Source: Narthecium ossifragum
Lineage: Eukaryota; Streptophyta; Magnoliopsida; Dioscoreales; Nartheciaceae
Length of the DNA stretch: 64,000 nt
Reading direction: 5' to 3'
Assembly: GCA_963920575.1 (NCBI GenBank)
Contig: OY986973.1
Location: 21,557,851-21,621,850, forward strand
The notes beneath the pieces were generated by a model that saw only the letters and a program-made list of their open reading frames with translations, was not told the DNA's origin and made no database searches. Made by a program: the position numbers and the translations under genes. Shown here piece after piece: positions 34,308 through 50,756 of the stretch (within the stretch, counting starts at the first letter, position 1; each line of letters starts with the position of its first letter).

Positions 34308-34542
34308 CTTGGACCACTATATCAAAAGTTTTTTATTTTAATAATATCCATGCATTAAATCTTTCTTTGTCATTTTTCATTTGATTTTTTGTTTTTTTGT
34401 TTTTGAAGAGATAAGCATATGGCTGAAGAACAGGGTACATATCTACCACACTAGCCACCAACAAAGTAGCTTTACATTTTTCCATTTGAATTATGCGCAC
34501 ACACTAAAATAGAATTGAGATCAATGGCCGGATAGTGGTCAA
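34308..34542 (+). repeat. About 158-bp tandem repeat, right part, running into gap
   Basis: This continues the unit seen at 30050-30447 (ACTTGGACCACTATATCA, then TTTGAATTATGCGCACACA, then GAATTGAGATCAATGGCCGGATA), stopping at the N run. A foreign stretch near 34390-34470 interrupts it. Confidence 0.65.
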
Positions 34543-34742
34543 NNNNNNNNNNNNNNNNNNNNNNNNNNNNNNNNNNNNNNNNNNNNNNNNNNNNNNNNNN
34601 NNNNNNNNNNNNNNNNNNNNNNNNNNNNNNNNNNNNNNNNNNNNNNNNNNNNNNNNNNNNNNNNNNNNNNNNNNNNNNNNNNNNNNNNNNNNNNNNNNNN
34701 NNNNNNNNNNNNNNNNNNNNNNNNNNNNNNNNNNNNNNNNNN
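34543..34742. other. Assembly gap (200 N)
   Basis: Exactly 200 N, probably a placeholder of unknown true length. The 3' half of the adjacent spermidine synthase gene should lie here or has been lost. Confidence 0.99.
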
Positions 34743-34904
34743 CTATGAATGAGCAAGGAGCAGTAAAATCCAAATATCTCCAAAACTTTAAGGAACCTGC
34801 CAGACCTTGTAACCTAAATGAAAACTATGTGGAACAGATAAAACATCAGGAAAACTTATGTGCTTCACCCCAAGTCTGGAAGGAGATAAAATTTACAAAG
34901 TCTA

Positions 34905-40896
<5,992 letters not shown>

Positions 40897-41479
40897 CTCT
40901 CTCTCTAGCTACTCTCCAAAACACTCGCTTCGGAGGCAAAGAAGAGGAGAGTAGAGGCCCTTGACGATCAAAAGGTGAGGTATTTATTCGATTCGATTCG
41001 ATGATGATAGGTTCCTTTGATTGAGTGATTAGGGTTCCATGAGTGGCCTAACTCTTGCTTTGTTTGTCGTTACCTTTGTTCTTTCTCCTTTCGGAAAATG
41101 AGGTGTTCCCGAGACGAGGTTAGTGTGTTTATAGAACGTATACGTGGCAGCTTCTAATTGGGTGCAGTCGTGCCTGGGTTGAAGGCGTACGTTAGGTCAA
41201 CTGTTTCAGAGAGGGTAGCACATGCGCGGGGCGCGGACGGAATATATTCCGTGCGCATATGACAACAGTAGGGAACATGCAGGCAAATGTCACAAACAAG
41301 TATATATTAAAATAAACAAGTATAAACGGGAAATCGGTGATAAGTCACTTTTATTGGAATTATTTATTTCATAATTCATCTATATTTTCGTAAGACTTCA
41401 TGTCATCTGACTAACTAATAGTAGCCGACAATTGACATGGGTAATGCAGCCAGCATTGGTCCTTTTATGCGGTCAAGGG
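40897..41479. promoter_or_regulatory. Upstream region of the spermidine synthase gene
   Basis: A CT/GA-rich leader of about 60 bp lies immediately upstream of the ATG at 40896. No clear TATA box was picked. Beyond about 41300 the sequence becomes AT-rich and grades into the rearranged PIF/Harbinger element. Confidence 0.3.
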
Positions 41480-41833
41480 ACTCCAATGAAAGGCCTGTGA
41501 AAAAAAGATTTCATCTCATAAATCTTCTACAAAATAGTGTATCCTCATATATGAGGTTATCAGAAAAATAGTCATTTCATAGTCTTGTATTACCTTCGAC
41601 CCTGTCGCGGTTGATAACCACATGATCAGGTACTGAACCTCTGCGTCTTGGCTGCTCATCATCTTCAAGTTGATAAGCAATTTTGGCCTTGTTTATAGGT
41701 ATAAATATGAGCCAAGATTTCATCCTCTTTCACCCACTCAGTCGTTTCTTCCTCCCACTCTTGAAAATATTGAGAAAACAATTCATCATCAGAAGAAGAT
41801 GAAGACGGTAAATGTGATGACCCAACTCCATAA
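41480..41833 (-). pseudogene. PIF/Harbinger transposase N-terminal region, inverted
   Basis: Read on the minus strand: SSSSSDDELFSQYFQEWEEE, then after a frame break EDDEQPRRRGSVPDHVVINR, then NDYFSDNLIYEDTLFCRRF. This series (acidic Ser-rich start, RRRGSVPGH-like block, DYF...LFRRRFRM-like block) is the usual N-terminus of plant PIF/Harbinger transposases. Two in-frame stops and a one-base shift disable it. The catalytic part of the transposase lies about 2 kb away on the opposite strand and begins where this part would be expected to continue. A single inversion of the segment holding this part and ORF1 would explain the layout. Confidence 0.78.
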
Positions 41834-41942
41834 TTCATTTTTCAAGAGGGAGAGAAAGAACTTAGGTAGCTCTATATCTTGATTTCACTCAAGTGCAAAC
41901 TGTTGCTTTTATAGGAATGTGAGATAGCTACTAATACATACA

Positions 41943-42430
41943 TTGGATTCTTATCTTTAAAATCTTATTCACATATCTCTTCTTTCACCAATCAAATCCT
42001 ATCAGGAAATCAGAGGCTTTGTTTTTATCAGCAACATTGGATTCTATCAACATATCTCTTCTTTCACCAATCAAATCCTATCAGGAAATCAGAGGCTTTG
42101 TCTTTTATCAGCAACATTGGATTCTTATCTTCAAAATCCCATCCACATATCTCTTCTTTCACCAATCAAATCCTATCAGGGAATCAGAGGCTTTGTCTTT
42201 ATCAATAACATTGAATTCTATCCACATATCTCTTCTTTCACCAATCAAATCCTATCAGGAAATCAGAGGCTTCGTCTTTATCAGTAACATTGGATTCTTA
42301 TCTTCAAAATCCTATCCACATATCTCTTCTTTCACCAATCAAATCCTATCAGGAAATCAGAGGTTTTGTTTATCAGCAATATTGAATTCTTATCTTCAAA
42401 ATCCTATCCACATGTCTCAATCAAATCCTA
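41943..42430 (+). repeat. Minisatellite with alternating 94/80-bp units
   Basis: TTGRATTCT starts units at 41943, 42037, 42117, 42211, 42290 and 42382, so successive lengths are 94, 80, 94, 79 and 92. Short units lack a 14-bp piece of TTATCTTCAAAATCC type. The pattern suggests amplification of a 174-bp dimer. It sits between the two divergently read pieces of the PIF/Harbinger element, where their promoters should be. Confidence 0.85.
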
Positions 42431-42514
42431 TAAGTATTGCTACATGCTTTTTCAATTGCACAATAACACTCCCTTCACATCTCTTTCTCCTTCACATTTC
42501 TTTCATTTTCCTTC

Positions 42515-43693
42515 ATGGCTTCTACTCGTGGAAAATCATTCTTACCGAAAGAAGATCAAGGTTATGCATGGTTTGAGGCCTCTCAAGACCCAGTTATGGG
42601 TGCCAATAAAAAAAAAGACAAGTTGTGGAAAAGAATTTCGACCATGTTTCACAATACAAGGTCTAGTTCTTGCGAAGGACGTAGAACCCTGAAATCTCTG
42701 TCATGTCGTATGCAAATGATTATAAACAAGATCAACAAATTTCGAGGATGTATTCGACAGATTGAGCGTCGTAACCTGAGCGGTGCTTCTAACCTCGATA
42801 TTGTCAGTATTTAAATTATATATCCAATATTCTTGTATATTATGTTGCATCTTATTACACTTACCATCATTTTTTTTTAGCTCAATGATGCGAAAATGTT
42901 ATACCAAGAAGATTCACAGGAGACAAAAGGATTTCAATTTGAACATGTTTGGTCAATTTTGAAGGATGCAAAAAAGTGGATAGATACAACTGTCGAGTCT
43001 ACTATTGCTTCGAAATCACCAAATATTGGTTTTTCTGAAGATTTTGATTCTAACTGTTCCTCTCGTCGAAGATCTATAGACATAAATGCAGACGATAATG
43101 AAATTTACCTTGCCACTGCTGACGAACAATCGCCGATCTCTGATCCAAATAGTCGACCAACTGGAAGGAAGAAAGAAAAGGCAAGGAAGAGACAAGTAAG
43201 TGGTAGGAGTTATGATGTTGAAGCCATAACTCAAGAAAATGAAGAAATCTTGAAGATTTTAAAAAGAGGACAAGAACAATGAGAAAATAACATATCATCT
43301 ATGCATCAACTTATGATGTTAAAAGCTGAAAATGATAGGCAAAAGTTAGAACTTCGGAGTGCTCAACAAGATAACGAAATCATGTTAATAAATTTGGATA
43401 ATATCAGTGATACTTCGGAACGTGAATATTTTTGGCAGAAAAAACAAGCAACTTTGAATAGAAACATAAGGCAACCACAATGTGGAGGATCTTCAGCACT
43501 CGGAGGAGCTAAGTACGGAGGAAGTCAGTACAGAGGTACTGGCTACGAAGGTGGTCAGTACGGAAGAGATCATTATGAAGAAGGCCAGTACGGAGGAAGC
43601 CAGTACGGGGGAGTTGGGTATGGAGGAGGTCAGCACGGAGGAAGTGCACGTGGGAGTGGTAGTGAATTCGGCGATGACCTGCCGGAATATTAG
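42515..43693 (+). pseudogene. PIF/Harbinger ORF1 (Myb/trihelix, NAM-associated type)
   Basis: Exons 42515-42802 and 42881-43693 join in phase (donor ATT|GTCAGT, acceptor TTTTAG|CTC). The N-terminal half is a Myb/trihelix-like DNA-binding unit (YAWFEASQDPVMGANKKKDK, LWKRISTMFH, RQIERRNLSGASNLD), then FQFEHVWSILKDAKKW, a basic stretch and a coiled coil (QENEEILKILKRG; LKAENDRQKLELRSAQQDNE). This matches the accessory ORF1 that partners the transposase. One in-frame TGA at 43280-43282 breaks it, consistent with a C-to-T change of CGA. The C-terminus is an unusual Gly/Tyr/Gln repeat (GGQYG-, GGSQYGG-type, about 43500-43660). Confidence 0.8.
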
Positions 43694-44645
43694 TATTTTT
43701 TATTTTATATACTCTTTTTTATTATTAATTGCTGAAATGTAATGTTTTCTGTATTTTAGTTAATTATGTAAATTTTTTTCTATATTTTCTGTAATTTTGT
43801 AATGTTTTCTATATAATAGTTAATTATATAATATATTATGTACAAAAAATTACAGCAGCGTTTCGTATGTTGACATATGGAACATCAGTTGATAGTATTG
43901 ACGAATATATTCATATTGGTGAGTCAACTGTAATCCAATGTTTGAAGAGATTTTGCAAGGTAATTGTAGAAGTGTACAAAGATGAATATTTGAGGTATCC
44001 CAATGCAAACGATGTTGCAAGATTGTTACAGAAAGATGAAGAACGAGGGTTTCCAGGAATGTTGGGAAGTCTAGATTGCATGCATTGACAATGGAAGAAT
44101 TGCCCAACGGCATGGGCAGGGCAATATTCAGGACGTCATGGAGGGCCAACTACTATTCTTAAGACAGTAGCATCATATGATTTGTGGATATTACATGCAT
44201 ACTTCGGCTTACCAGGCTCGAACAATGATATTAATGTACTACAGTCGTCTCATTTATTTGCCAACTTAACACAAGGTATTACCCCTCCTGCTCATTATAC
44301 AATTCAAGGAAAAAATTATGACATTGGTTATTATTTAGCCGATGGCATATACCCGAAACGGTCGACACTTATTTAAACCATTTCTCGGTCACAAGATAAA
44401 AAGAAACAATATTTTGCAATGATGCAAGAAGTGTGAGGACCCGTCCCTCTCCTCCTGTGGCTTGCTGTGGGCCGCAATGGCAATTTGGTAAATTGCACCT
44501 TGTCGGCTAGTTCCACACTCGCGCTTGTACACACACTGACCATGTTTGTGATAATGTTTGCTTAGAATGGTTAGTTGGACCCGGGATCGAAAGATTCGGG
44601 CTTGAGCTTGAGATTTGGTCCAAGTCTAGCTTTCTGGGCAAGTGG

Positions 44646-44743
44646 GATCGATCCTCTCTAGCTAAGAGATCGATCTCCTTGTGTCAAAAAGTCAAACACG
44701 TTCTGGCAAGGAAGATCGATCTCTTTTCATAGGGAGATCGATC
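44646..44743 (+). promoter_or_regulatory. Two GATCGATC pairs upstream of the LTR B TATA box
   Basis: Pairs start at 44646/44668 and 44714/44736, each exactly 22 bp apart. The last site ends 24 bp before TATAAAG at 44767. The placement suggests promoter elements (inference). Confidence 0.6.
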
Positions 44744-45115
44744 TCCCTTATGTCGGTTCGTTTGCCTATAAAGCAAATGAGATCGTTATCCTTTGATTTT
44801 TTGAATTTTCCGAGATTTGAGCCGCGTTCTTGCTAGATCTGAGCTCGTTTGAGGAAGATCTAAGGCCTAGCTGCTTGGATTTAAGCCGCTCTTACTCCGG
44901 TAGGGATTCCTACCTACTTCTATTTCGGGGTTTTGAATTTTCCGGTTTGATTCGTGTTGTTTTGCTTAAATCTATCTGTATACATGGTTATTTCTCGTGT
45001 TTTCACCGGTTTTGGACTCGTGGGATCTTGATCTATCAGATCCCTGAGTTTGGTTAGGTTTGGTTGTGTTTTCCGACGGTATTCCTCGCCGGAAGCACGC
45101 CGGAGAACCCATTGG

Positions 45116-45347
45116 GATCGATCCCCTTGAGAAGGGAGATCGATCTCTTCTGGTGCGTCGCACCCAGCCCGAGCGAGATCGATCCCCTTGACAAGGGAGA
45201 TCGATCTCTTGGTGGTTGATGGCGATGAGTCCCTGGTCACGAGGAAGATCGATCCCCTTGGGAAGGGAGATCGATCTCCCTCGGTTGACAGGGATGAGTT
45301 TTCCCTGAGTACTAAGAGATCGATCCCCTTGGGAAGGGAGATCGATC
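45116..45347 (+). repeat. Four GATCGATC pairs with 22-bp spacing downstream of the LTR B TATA box
   Basis: Pairs start at 45116/45138, 45177/45199, 45247/45269 and 45318/45340. Each is exactly 22 bp apart, and each 14-nt spacer is itself an inverted repeat of CCCTTG..AAGGGA form, so each unit can form a hairpin of about 13 bp per arm. If the TATA box at 44767 is used, these would be transcribed. Confidence 0.7.
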
Positions 45348-47018
45348 CCTTAGTGGCTGAAGGGCGTTTTAAGTGGGTTTTTGCCCGCGGAGCTTTGTAT
45401 GATGGTTTTCCTTACTGTTTTAATACTTGGTACATATGATTAAGCATGCTAGCCCTATAATAGGACAGTGGTGAACCAGGGGAGTGATGACTCCTGGGAT
45501 TGTGTAGAATAAACGGGCAGGTAGCCCTACAGCTTTCCATAGCCTTGCATGCCGGCGTGCGCCGAGGGCTTTATTTGCTATGTTTGTGAGCTGTTGTTTG
45601 CGGGGTTGTTTCCCGGTGCAGGTGGTGGGGTGGACTGCTGGCAGTTGGTGGTGGTACCACTGCAGCAATCCCTACACCTTAAATACTTGTACACCACCCC
45701 GGGCCGGCAGGGTGCCGTGCCCAGACCTTGTATTTATATCATCACATCCTGTTGCATGCTTACATGTATTATTCTGCGCATGTTCATAGCATGCATTGTG
45801 CTGTGCACTAGTTGTATCTGTTTAGGGCGTTGCCGATCCGGGGCTTCCGGGTAGCCCGGATCTATCTCTTAGGACCGTTACGGGTAGCTTGGTCCAGGAC
45901 TCGATTTGTAGTATTCAGTCGTTTTCGATGATAGGATTAGATGGCATGAATACTGATGTTGCTTGATGTTTAGAGGTCGTGTCGGCCCCGAGCCAAGTCG
46001 AGGTGTAGCCGGTACCCAGTCCTTCTTGAACTCTTGGGTGGCAGGTGACAGTTGTGACTACCCAGCGGTGCTATCCGCCAACAGTGCCCAGGATCATGTT
46101 GTGAGTTGGCAGTGCCGTTTCCTGCCTTACTGAGTGTGACCCAGTGTGTGACCAGTTCGCTGGAAGACCATGGCTGGGGCTCTCAGGGGCATCCAGTGGG
46201 GTTATGGGACCCCTGTGATACACCTAGGCTTTGCTTGGGGGCGACACTATTGTGTTCCCTCCCTTGTAAGTGTCGTAGTGTAGTGTCTCTGCTGAGCTTA
46301 GTGCTCACTCCTACCCGGGCTGCGTTTTGCAGGTGCTGGCGCGAGCTCTTCTTCCGTCGCCCCTACCGGGCAGGTGTTCGGTGACGTGGCGGCGTCTGGC
46401 GGTGCTTGAGAGGTGGAGATCATACCCTTTTACCCTTTTTGTTATAGATAGTCTCCTACAGGAATGATAATTGTATAATTTCCCTGTTTGAGGTTTTGTA
46501 TCCATTTCAGCTCCAGTGTTTGAGGTTTGTATTTGTTGTTAATACAGGATGATTATGACTTGTTAGGGTAACCACTACGATTACAGGGAAACCTCGCCAA
46601 AATTTTCCGCAGTAGGTTAGGTTCCGGTTCGCGTCGCCCGGCCCGATTGGGCCTACGCGGGTCGGGGCGCGACAAGAAGCGTGCCGGAAAGATGTAGAGC
46701 GGGCATTTGGAGTTCTTCAATCAAGATTTGCCATTGTTAAGGGCCCAACACGTTTCTGGGATAAACGTGTGTTACATGATATCATGACTGCTAATGCATA
46801 ATATGATTGTCGAAGATGAACGAGATGAAGATGGAAGTGTTGTCATTTCTACTCCACCACGTACTCAGCATGTTGATGAGATGGAGGCAAGTGAATCCGA
46901 ACGATTTTGCCAGTTTCTTAATCAACATAAAAAGATCGAGGACAAATAAGCACATTTTGCACTTCAAAATGCACTGATTGAACATTTGTGGGTTCTACAT
47001 GGCAATGAAGAGATGTAA

Positions 47019-47460
47019 CGTTTTTATCTATATTCAATGTTTTTCACGTCTTAATGCATATTAAATTGAAATTCTCAATGTTTAGTGCATGTGTAAGATT
47101 CGTCTTCATTTTAGTATTCTGCACAAATACCTTTAGATAATGTAATTACAATTAGAATTAATTTAATTAAAAACCCACGTAATGATGTATAATTTAAAAA
47201 CCCAATGATGAAAAAAAAATCAGTAAAAAAATAATTTATATACAATTAGATAAATGATAATTAAAAAGTATTCAATATTAGTCTTGTTTTGTAGGGATCG
47301 ACAAGAGTTTTCCATTGATATATTATTTATTCTAAATAAATCAGTAATTTCAAAGTTACGTAAGTTATTGTAGTTAATGTACTTTAGTTGTAGGATATAT
47401 TAGTAATTTAGAATTAGAAGAGAAGAATATAAAGGGTAATATGGGAATTATAAATATTAT
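47019..47460. other. 3' noncoding part of the PIF/Harbinger element
   Basis: AT-rich sequence between the end of the transposase frame and the GC-richer terminal region. No other feature seen. Confidence 0.4.
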
Positions 47461-47635
47461 TAAATAATAACACTGCATTTATGCAGCTGGGTGGGGGGAG
47501 CTGCATAAATGCAGCTGGATTTGCCGCCCGATTGGAGCGAAACTGGGCTGCAAAATTGACTTTTGCAGCCCGATTGGAGCGAAACCGGGCTGCAAAATTG
47601 ACTTTTGCAGCCCGGTTGGAGATGCTCTAAAAGTA
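47461..47635. repeat. Candidate right end of the PIF/Harbinger element
   Basis: TTTATGCAGCTGGGTGGGGGGAGCTGCATAAATGCAGC is a local inverted repeat. It is followed by two copies of TTGGAGCGAAAC(C/T)GGGCTGCAAAATTGACTTTTGCAGCCCG and then GGTTGGAGATGCTCTAAAA, the kind of terminus common in plant PIF elements. No matching left terminus was found before 41480. Confidence 0.5.
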
Positions 47636-47653
47636 GTGAAATGCCACTTTGGT

Positions 47654-49784
47654 TGTGAGGACCCGTACCTCCATTCCTGTGGCTCGTGTTGACCATCAGG
47701 GGTAATTTAGGAAATTACGCCTCGTGGGTCGTTTCACACTGGGTGTGCACACACAGACCTTGGTTGATACTTGTGTTTGACTAGAAAGGTTAGGTGGACC
47801 CGGGGTCGGGAGTTCTGGGCTTGGGCCTATTTCTCGGCCCAAGGTTGCCTTTCTGGGCAAGGGAGATCGATCTCGTTTGGTGGTCATCCAGATCGATCTT
47901 CATGGCATGGAGATCGATCTCTCTGTGCCTGGAAGTAGTTGGTGATGGCGTTCGAAGGACGGCCACGGCGATGGCCGTCGCTTCCCCTGTCAGGGGAGGG
48001 AAGACTTTCCCTCCCCTACCCCAGCTTTTCCCCGCCCTCTCCGGCTTTCCCCGGCCTTATCCCCTTCTTCCCTTCCTCTCTTCTTTCTCTTCTTCTTCCT
48101 TCTCTCCCCGAGCTCTGTTTCTTTCCCTTGGCCGGCTGAGCTTTTCTTCGCCGTTCTTCCTCCTCCGGCCACCTTTCCTGGAGCTTGAAGGCTCGTTGGG
48201 TTCGTGGCGAGGCGAGGAAGGTCCTAGGCTAGGCCTTGTGGATCGAAGCTGCGTTGTAGAGGTAGGGTTCTTCCTCTAAGACTCCGGTTTGTTTGAGGGT
48301 TTTGAATCCGGTTTTTGATCTCGATGTATCTCCTTGTGGGGTTGATGTTTTCCGGTTTTGAAGCCTTGAGTAGCTTCGTGGCACTGAGATCTACCAGCCC
48401 ACCTAGTTTGGTGAGGAATGGTTGAGGTTTTCGGCGGTATTCTTCGCCGTCCGGTCGCCGGAAGACCCAATCCGGATCGATCTCATGGGATGAGATCGAT
48501 CTCGGTAGGGGTGGCCCAGCCTGCCCGAGTGAGAGCGATCTCCCTAGGAGGGAGATCGATCTCTTGGCGGCTGGCGTCAGGCGGCAGTGCGTCCTACGTC
48601 ACCTACGAGATCGATCTCCATATGGGTGGAGATCGATCCCGCTGGGGTGACCTGGACGGGTGCCCTTCGCCTTGAGGCAGATCGATCTCGTTGCTCATGA
48701 GATCGATCTCCTTCGATGCAGGGAGGTTTTTTTTACTCGTTTAAATGCTGTTTTGCCCGTGGGGCTTCGCATGCAAGTGGTTTTTACGGTTTTGCCCTCG
48801 GGGTTTGTCATGTTATGGATCATGCATGAATGCTTATCGCTTTGTGGTTGAACCGGGAGGGTGATGCCTCTTGGGGTGTGTAGAATAAATGGGCTGACGG
48901 TATGCCCTTACCGCTTTGTGGTGAACCGAGGGAGTCATGACCCTCGGGAGTGTTTAGAATAAATGGGCCGAAGGTGTGCCTTTGCTGTGTTGGTTGTTTA
49001 CAGCTTTATCATATTTATCCTGCCCTGTTTTCCTGTTGCATTAGGCATGCTAGGGTAGGTTGGTTTTGTGTTGACTCTGCTGCTTCGAGTACCGATTGAT
49101 GGTAGTCGTAACCTCGGTTGTTCCGCCAAGTGCGGAGATCCCGCTTGGAGAAGGGTGTTCTACTGGTTGCGTCGTGCCCACCCTGCGTCAGGGTTTATCT
49201 TATCGGAGTGGGCCACCCCTGAGCAGTGGCGTTATCGGAGATACGCACCTAGGACAGGAACCCTTCGGGTTATTGACGGGGTTTATGGGATCCTTGGCAA
49301 GCCTCGGTACTTGGCATCAGAGTGTGTCCGGTTGCTTTACCGTTGTTTGTGGGAGTTGTAGAGTAGGACCCTGCTGAGCTGTTGCTCATGCCTACCTGGA
49401 CTGTGTTTGTTGCAGGTGCAGGTGGCCGCTCTGTCCGAGTGTTACCCCCTCGGTCGTCCCGTGGCAGCGCGCCAGCTCCTGACTATGTCTGAGGGTCAGG
49501 ATGGTTTTGTTTGTGCCTTTGCGGAAACCCCGGTGGGTGCTGTGGCTTTTTGGGGACTGTTGATCCCTTGTAAACCGTTGTTGTAGAACCATGTTCTCTA
49601 TTATATGTTTTTATAATAGTGTTGTTGTTTAGCTTGCTTCCGCCCTTTCTCTGTGCTGATCAGTTGTTTCCGCCAGCTGATCTGCTTGTAGTCTCAACTG
49701 TTTCCGTCAGTTGAGGCTAGTAGATGTAGGTTCTTCCCCCTCGTGTCCCGGCCCGGTCTGGGGTCTGCGGGTCGGGGCGCGACA
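47654..49784 (+). mobile_element. Solo LTR C (TGTGAGG family)
   Basis: TGTGAGGACCCGTACC at 47654 to GGTCGGGGCGCGACA at 49784, flanked by the perfect duplication TTGGT (47649-47653 and 49785-49789). It is 2131 bp, with a pyrimidine tract (about 48000-48110) like that of LTR A. GTGGTGAACCGRGRGRGTSATGMC-like segments near 48850 and 48920 are duplicated within it. No internal region is present. Confidence 0.95.
47865..48708 (+). repeat. GATCGATC clusters in LTR C
   Basis: Sites start at 47865, 47891, 47912, 48475, 48494, 48554, 48609, 48631, 48680 and 48701, with a degenerate partner of 48554 at about 48533. Pair spacings are 26/21, 19, 21, 22 and 21 bp. The layout (a small upstream cluster, then a larger one about 560 bp later) parallels LTR B. 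Confidence 0.6.
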
Positions 49785-49789
49785 TTGGT

Positions 49790-50396
49790 GGATTAAAGAA
49801 CTGAGTCCCCCAAAGGAGCTGGGTCGATTATAGTTTGTTATGATATTTTCTTTCATAAACTGTCATCAGAAAAGCAATTTATTTACGCGGGTTGTCATTC
49901 GTATGGCTTGCCTGGCAAACTCACCCTCAGCTACGGCCATCTCCATCTCCATCTCCGGCCACGAGTCCAACATCATCTCTATCTCTCACATACCATACTT
50001 AATTCCCCTCTTCCTCTTCTCCGTCCTTCGTTTCTCCTCCACAGCCCCACCTCTCTCTCTAACCTCACAGCCACCTCCCATCACCGTCCCGGCAAAGCCA
50101 CACCTTCGACGAGCTCATCCACTCATAAGAACTCCCTCAACACGAGACATCCAAGTTACCAATGGCAGAACGATAGGAGGGGCCTAACAACGCCGGGACC
50201 CACCGACGTAATAAGATTTGACGCATGCAAGTGTTTGCTCTGTGTATGCATTGAAAGACATTAGATATAGTGAATCTCTATACATGCATGCAAGTGTTTC
50301 CTTTGGGTGGGCCAGCCATGGCCTCCATTTGCACGCCGCTGACGTACCACAACGACCATGGCAGGTGCAAGTACCATATCATTGGCTTATCTTCTT
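49790..50396. other. Intergenic, unassigned
   Basis: CT-rich sequence with a short frame starting at an ATG near 49900 (ACLANSPSATAISISISGHE) but no recognised domain. GCATGCAAGTGTTT is repeated near 50224 and 50288. Confidence 0.4.
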
Positions 50397-50616
50397 ATTG
50401 AGTTGGCATTGATCTTACCAGTTGCGACTGAACTATTGAGAGAGTCTTCTCTTCGATAAAGATTATCAAGTCTGATTTGCGTAATAAGATTCGAGATAAT
50501 TGAATGAATGATTGCATGGTGGTATACATCAAGCGGGAAATTTTTGAATTTATTGAGAATGAAGTCATTTTGCAACGTTTTCAAAAAATGCACAAGCGTA
50601 GGATCCAACTTCCACC
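50397..50616 (+). pseudogene. hAT transposase C-terminal dimerisation fragment
   Basis: The plus frame reads LALILPVAT, then after a shift TIERVFSSIKIIKSDLRNKI, a TGA, then MNDCMVVYIKREIFEFIENE and ILQRFQKMHKRR. This is the conserved C-terminal hAT dimerisation domain (LPVATxTxERxFSxxKxIKxxLRN...WMND). The Trp before MND is replaced by TGA. The rest of the transposase is absent. Confidence 0.85.
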
Positions 50617-50756
50617 TCTCAATTACAGCACATAGTACGGTACATATATTTTAATATTTGTATTGTTTTTATTTCTTAATGTTTGATATTGTAATTCTAA
50701 TGTACCTTTTTCATTACTTAAAAGAAAAAAAATTTAGTCATTTTGTTTTAGATTTG

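Larger units (their letters stand above)
44432..46674 (+). mobile_element. Solo LTR B inside the PIF/Harbinger transposase
   Basis: TGTGAGGACCCGTCC at 44432 to GGTCGGGGCGCGACA at 46674, flanked by the perfect duplication AGAAG (44427-44431 and 46675-46679). It is 2243 bp. TATAAAG lies at 44767-44773 after two GATCGATC pairs. Four more pairs lie downstream at 45116-45347. GGTAGGGATTCCTACC near 44900 and the TTTTGCAGGTGC block near 46325 are family landmarks. Confidence 0.95.
43852..47018 (+). pseudogene. PIF/Harbinger transposase catalytic region, split by solo LTR B
   Basis: The 5' piece 43852-44431 has RMLTYGTSVDSIDEYIHIGE, GMLGSLDCMH, TILKTVASYDLWILHAYFGL and PGSNNDINVLQ. The 3' piece, after the LTR from 46675, has CRKDVERAFGVLQSRFAIVK. 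The three acidic residues of the DDE triad are all visible (D in GSLDCMH, D in NNDINV, E in DVERAFG). Damage: TGA replaces the Trp after GSLDCMH, a stop follows PKRSTLI, the 2243-bp solo LTR sits just before the last acidic residue, and there are frame breaks near the C-terminus. The coding part begins abruptly at an AG-like site at 43855; the N-terminus is on the other strand at 41480-41833. Confidence 0.88.
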
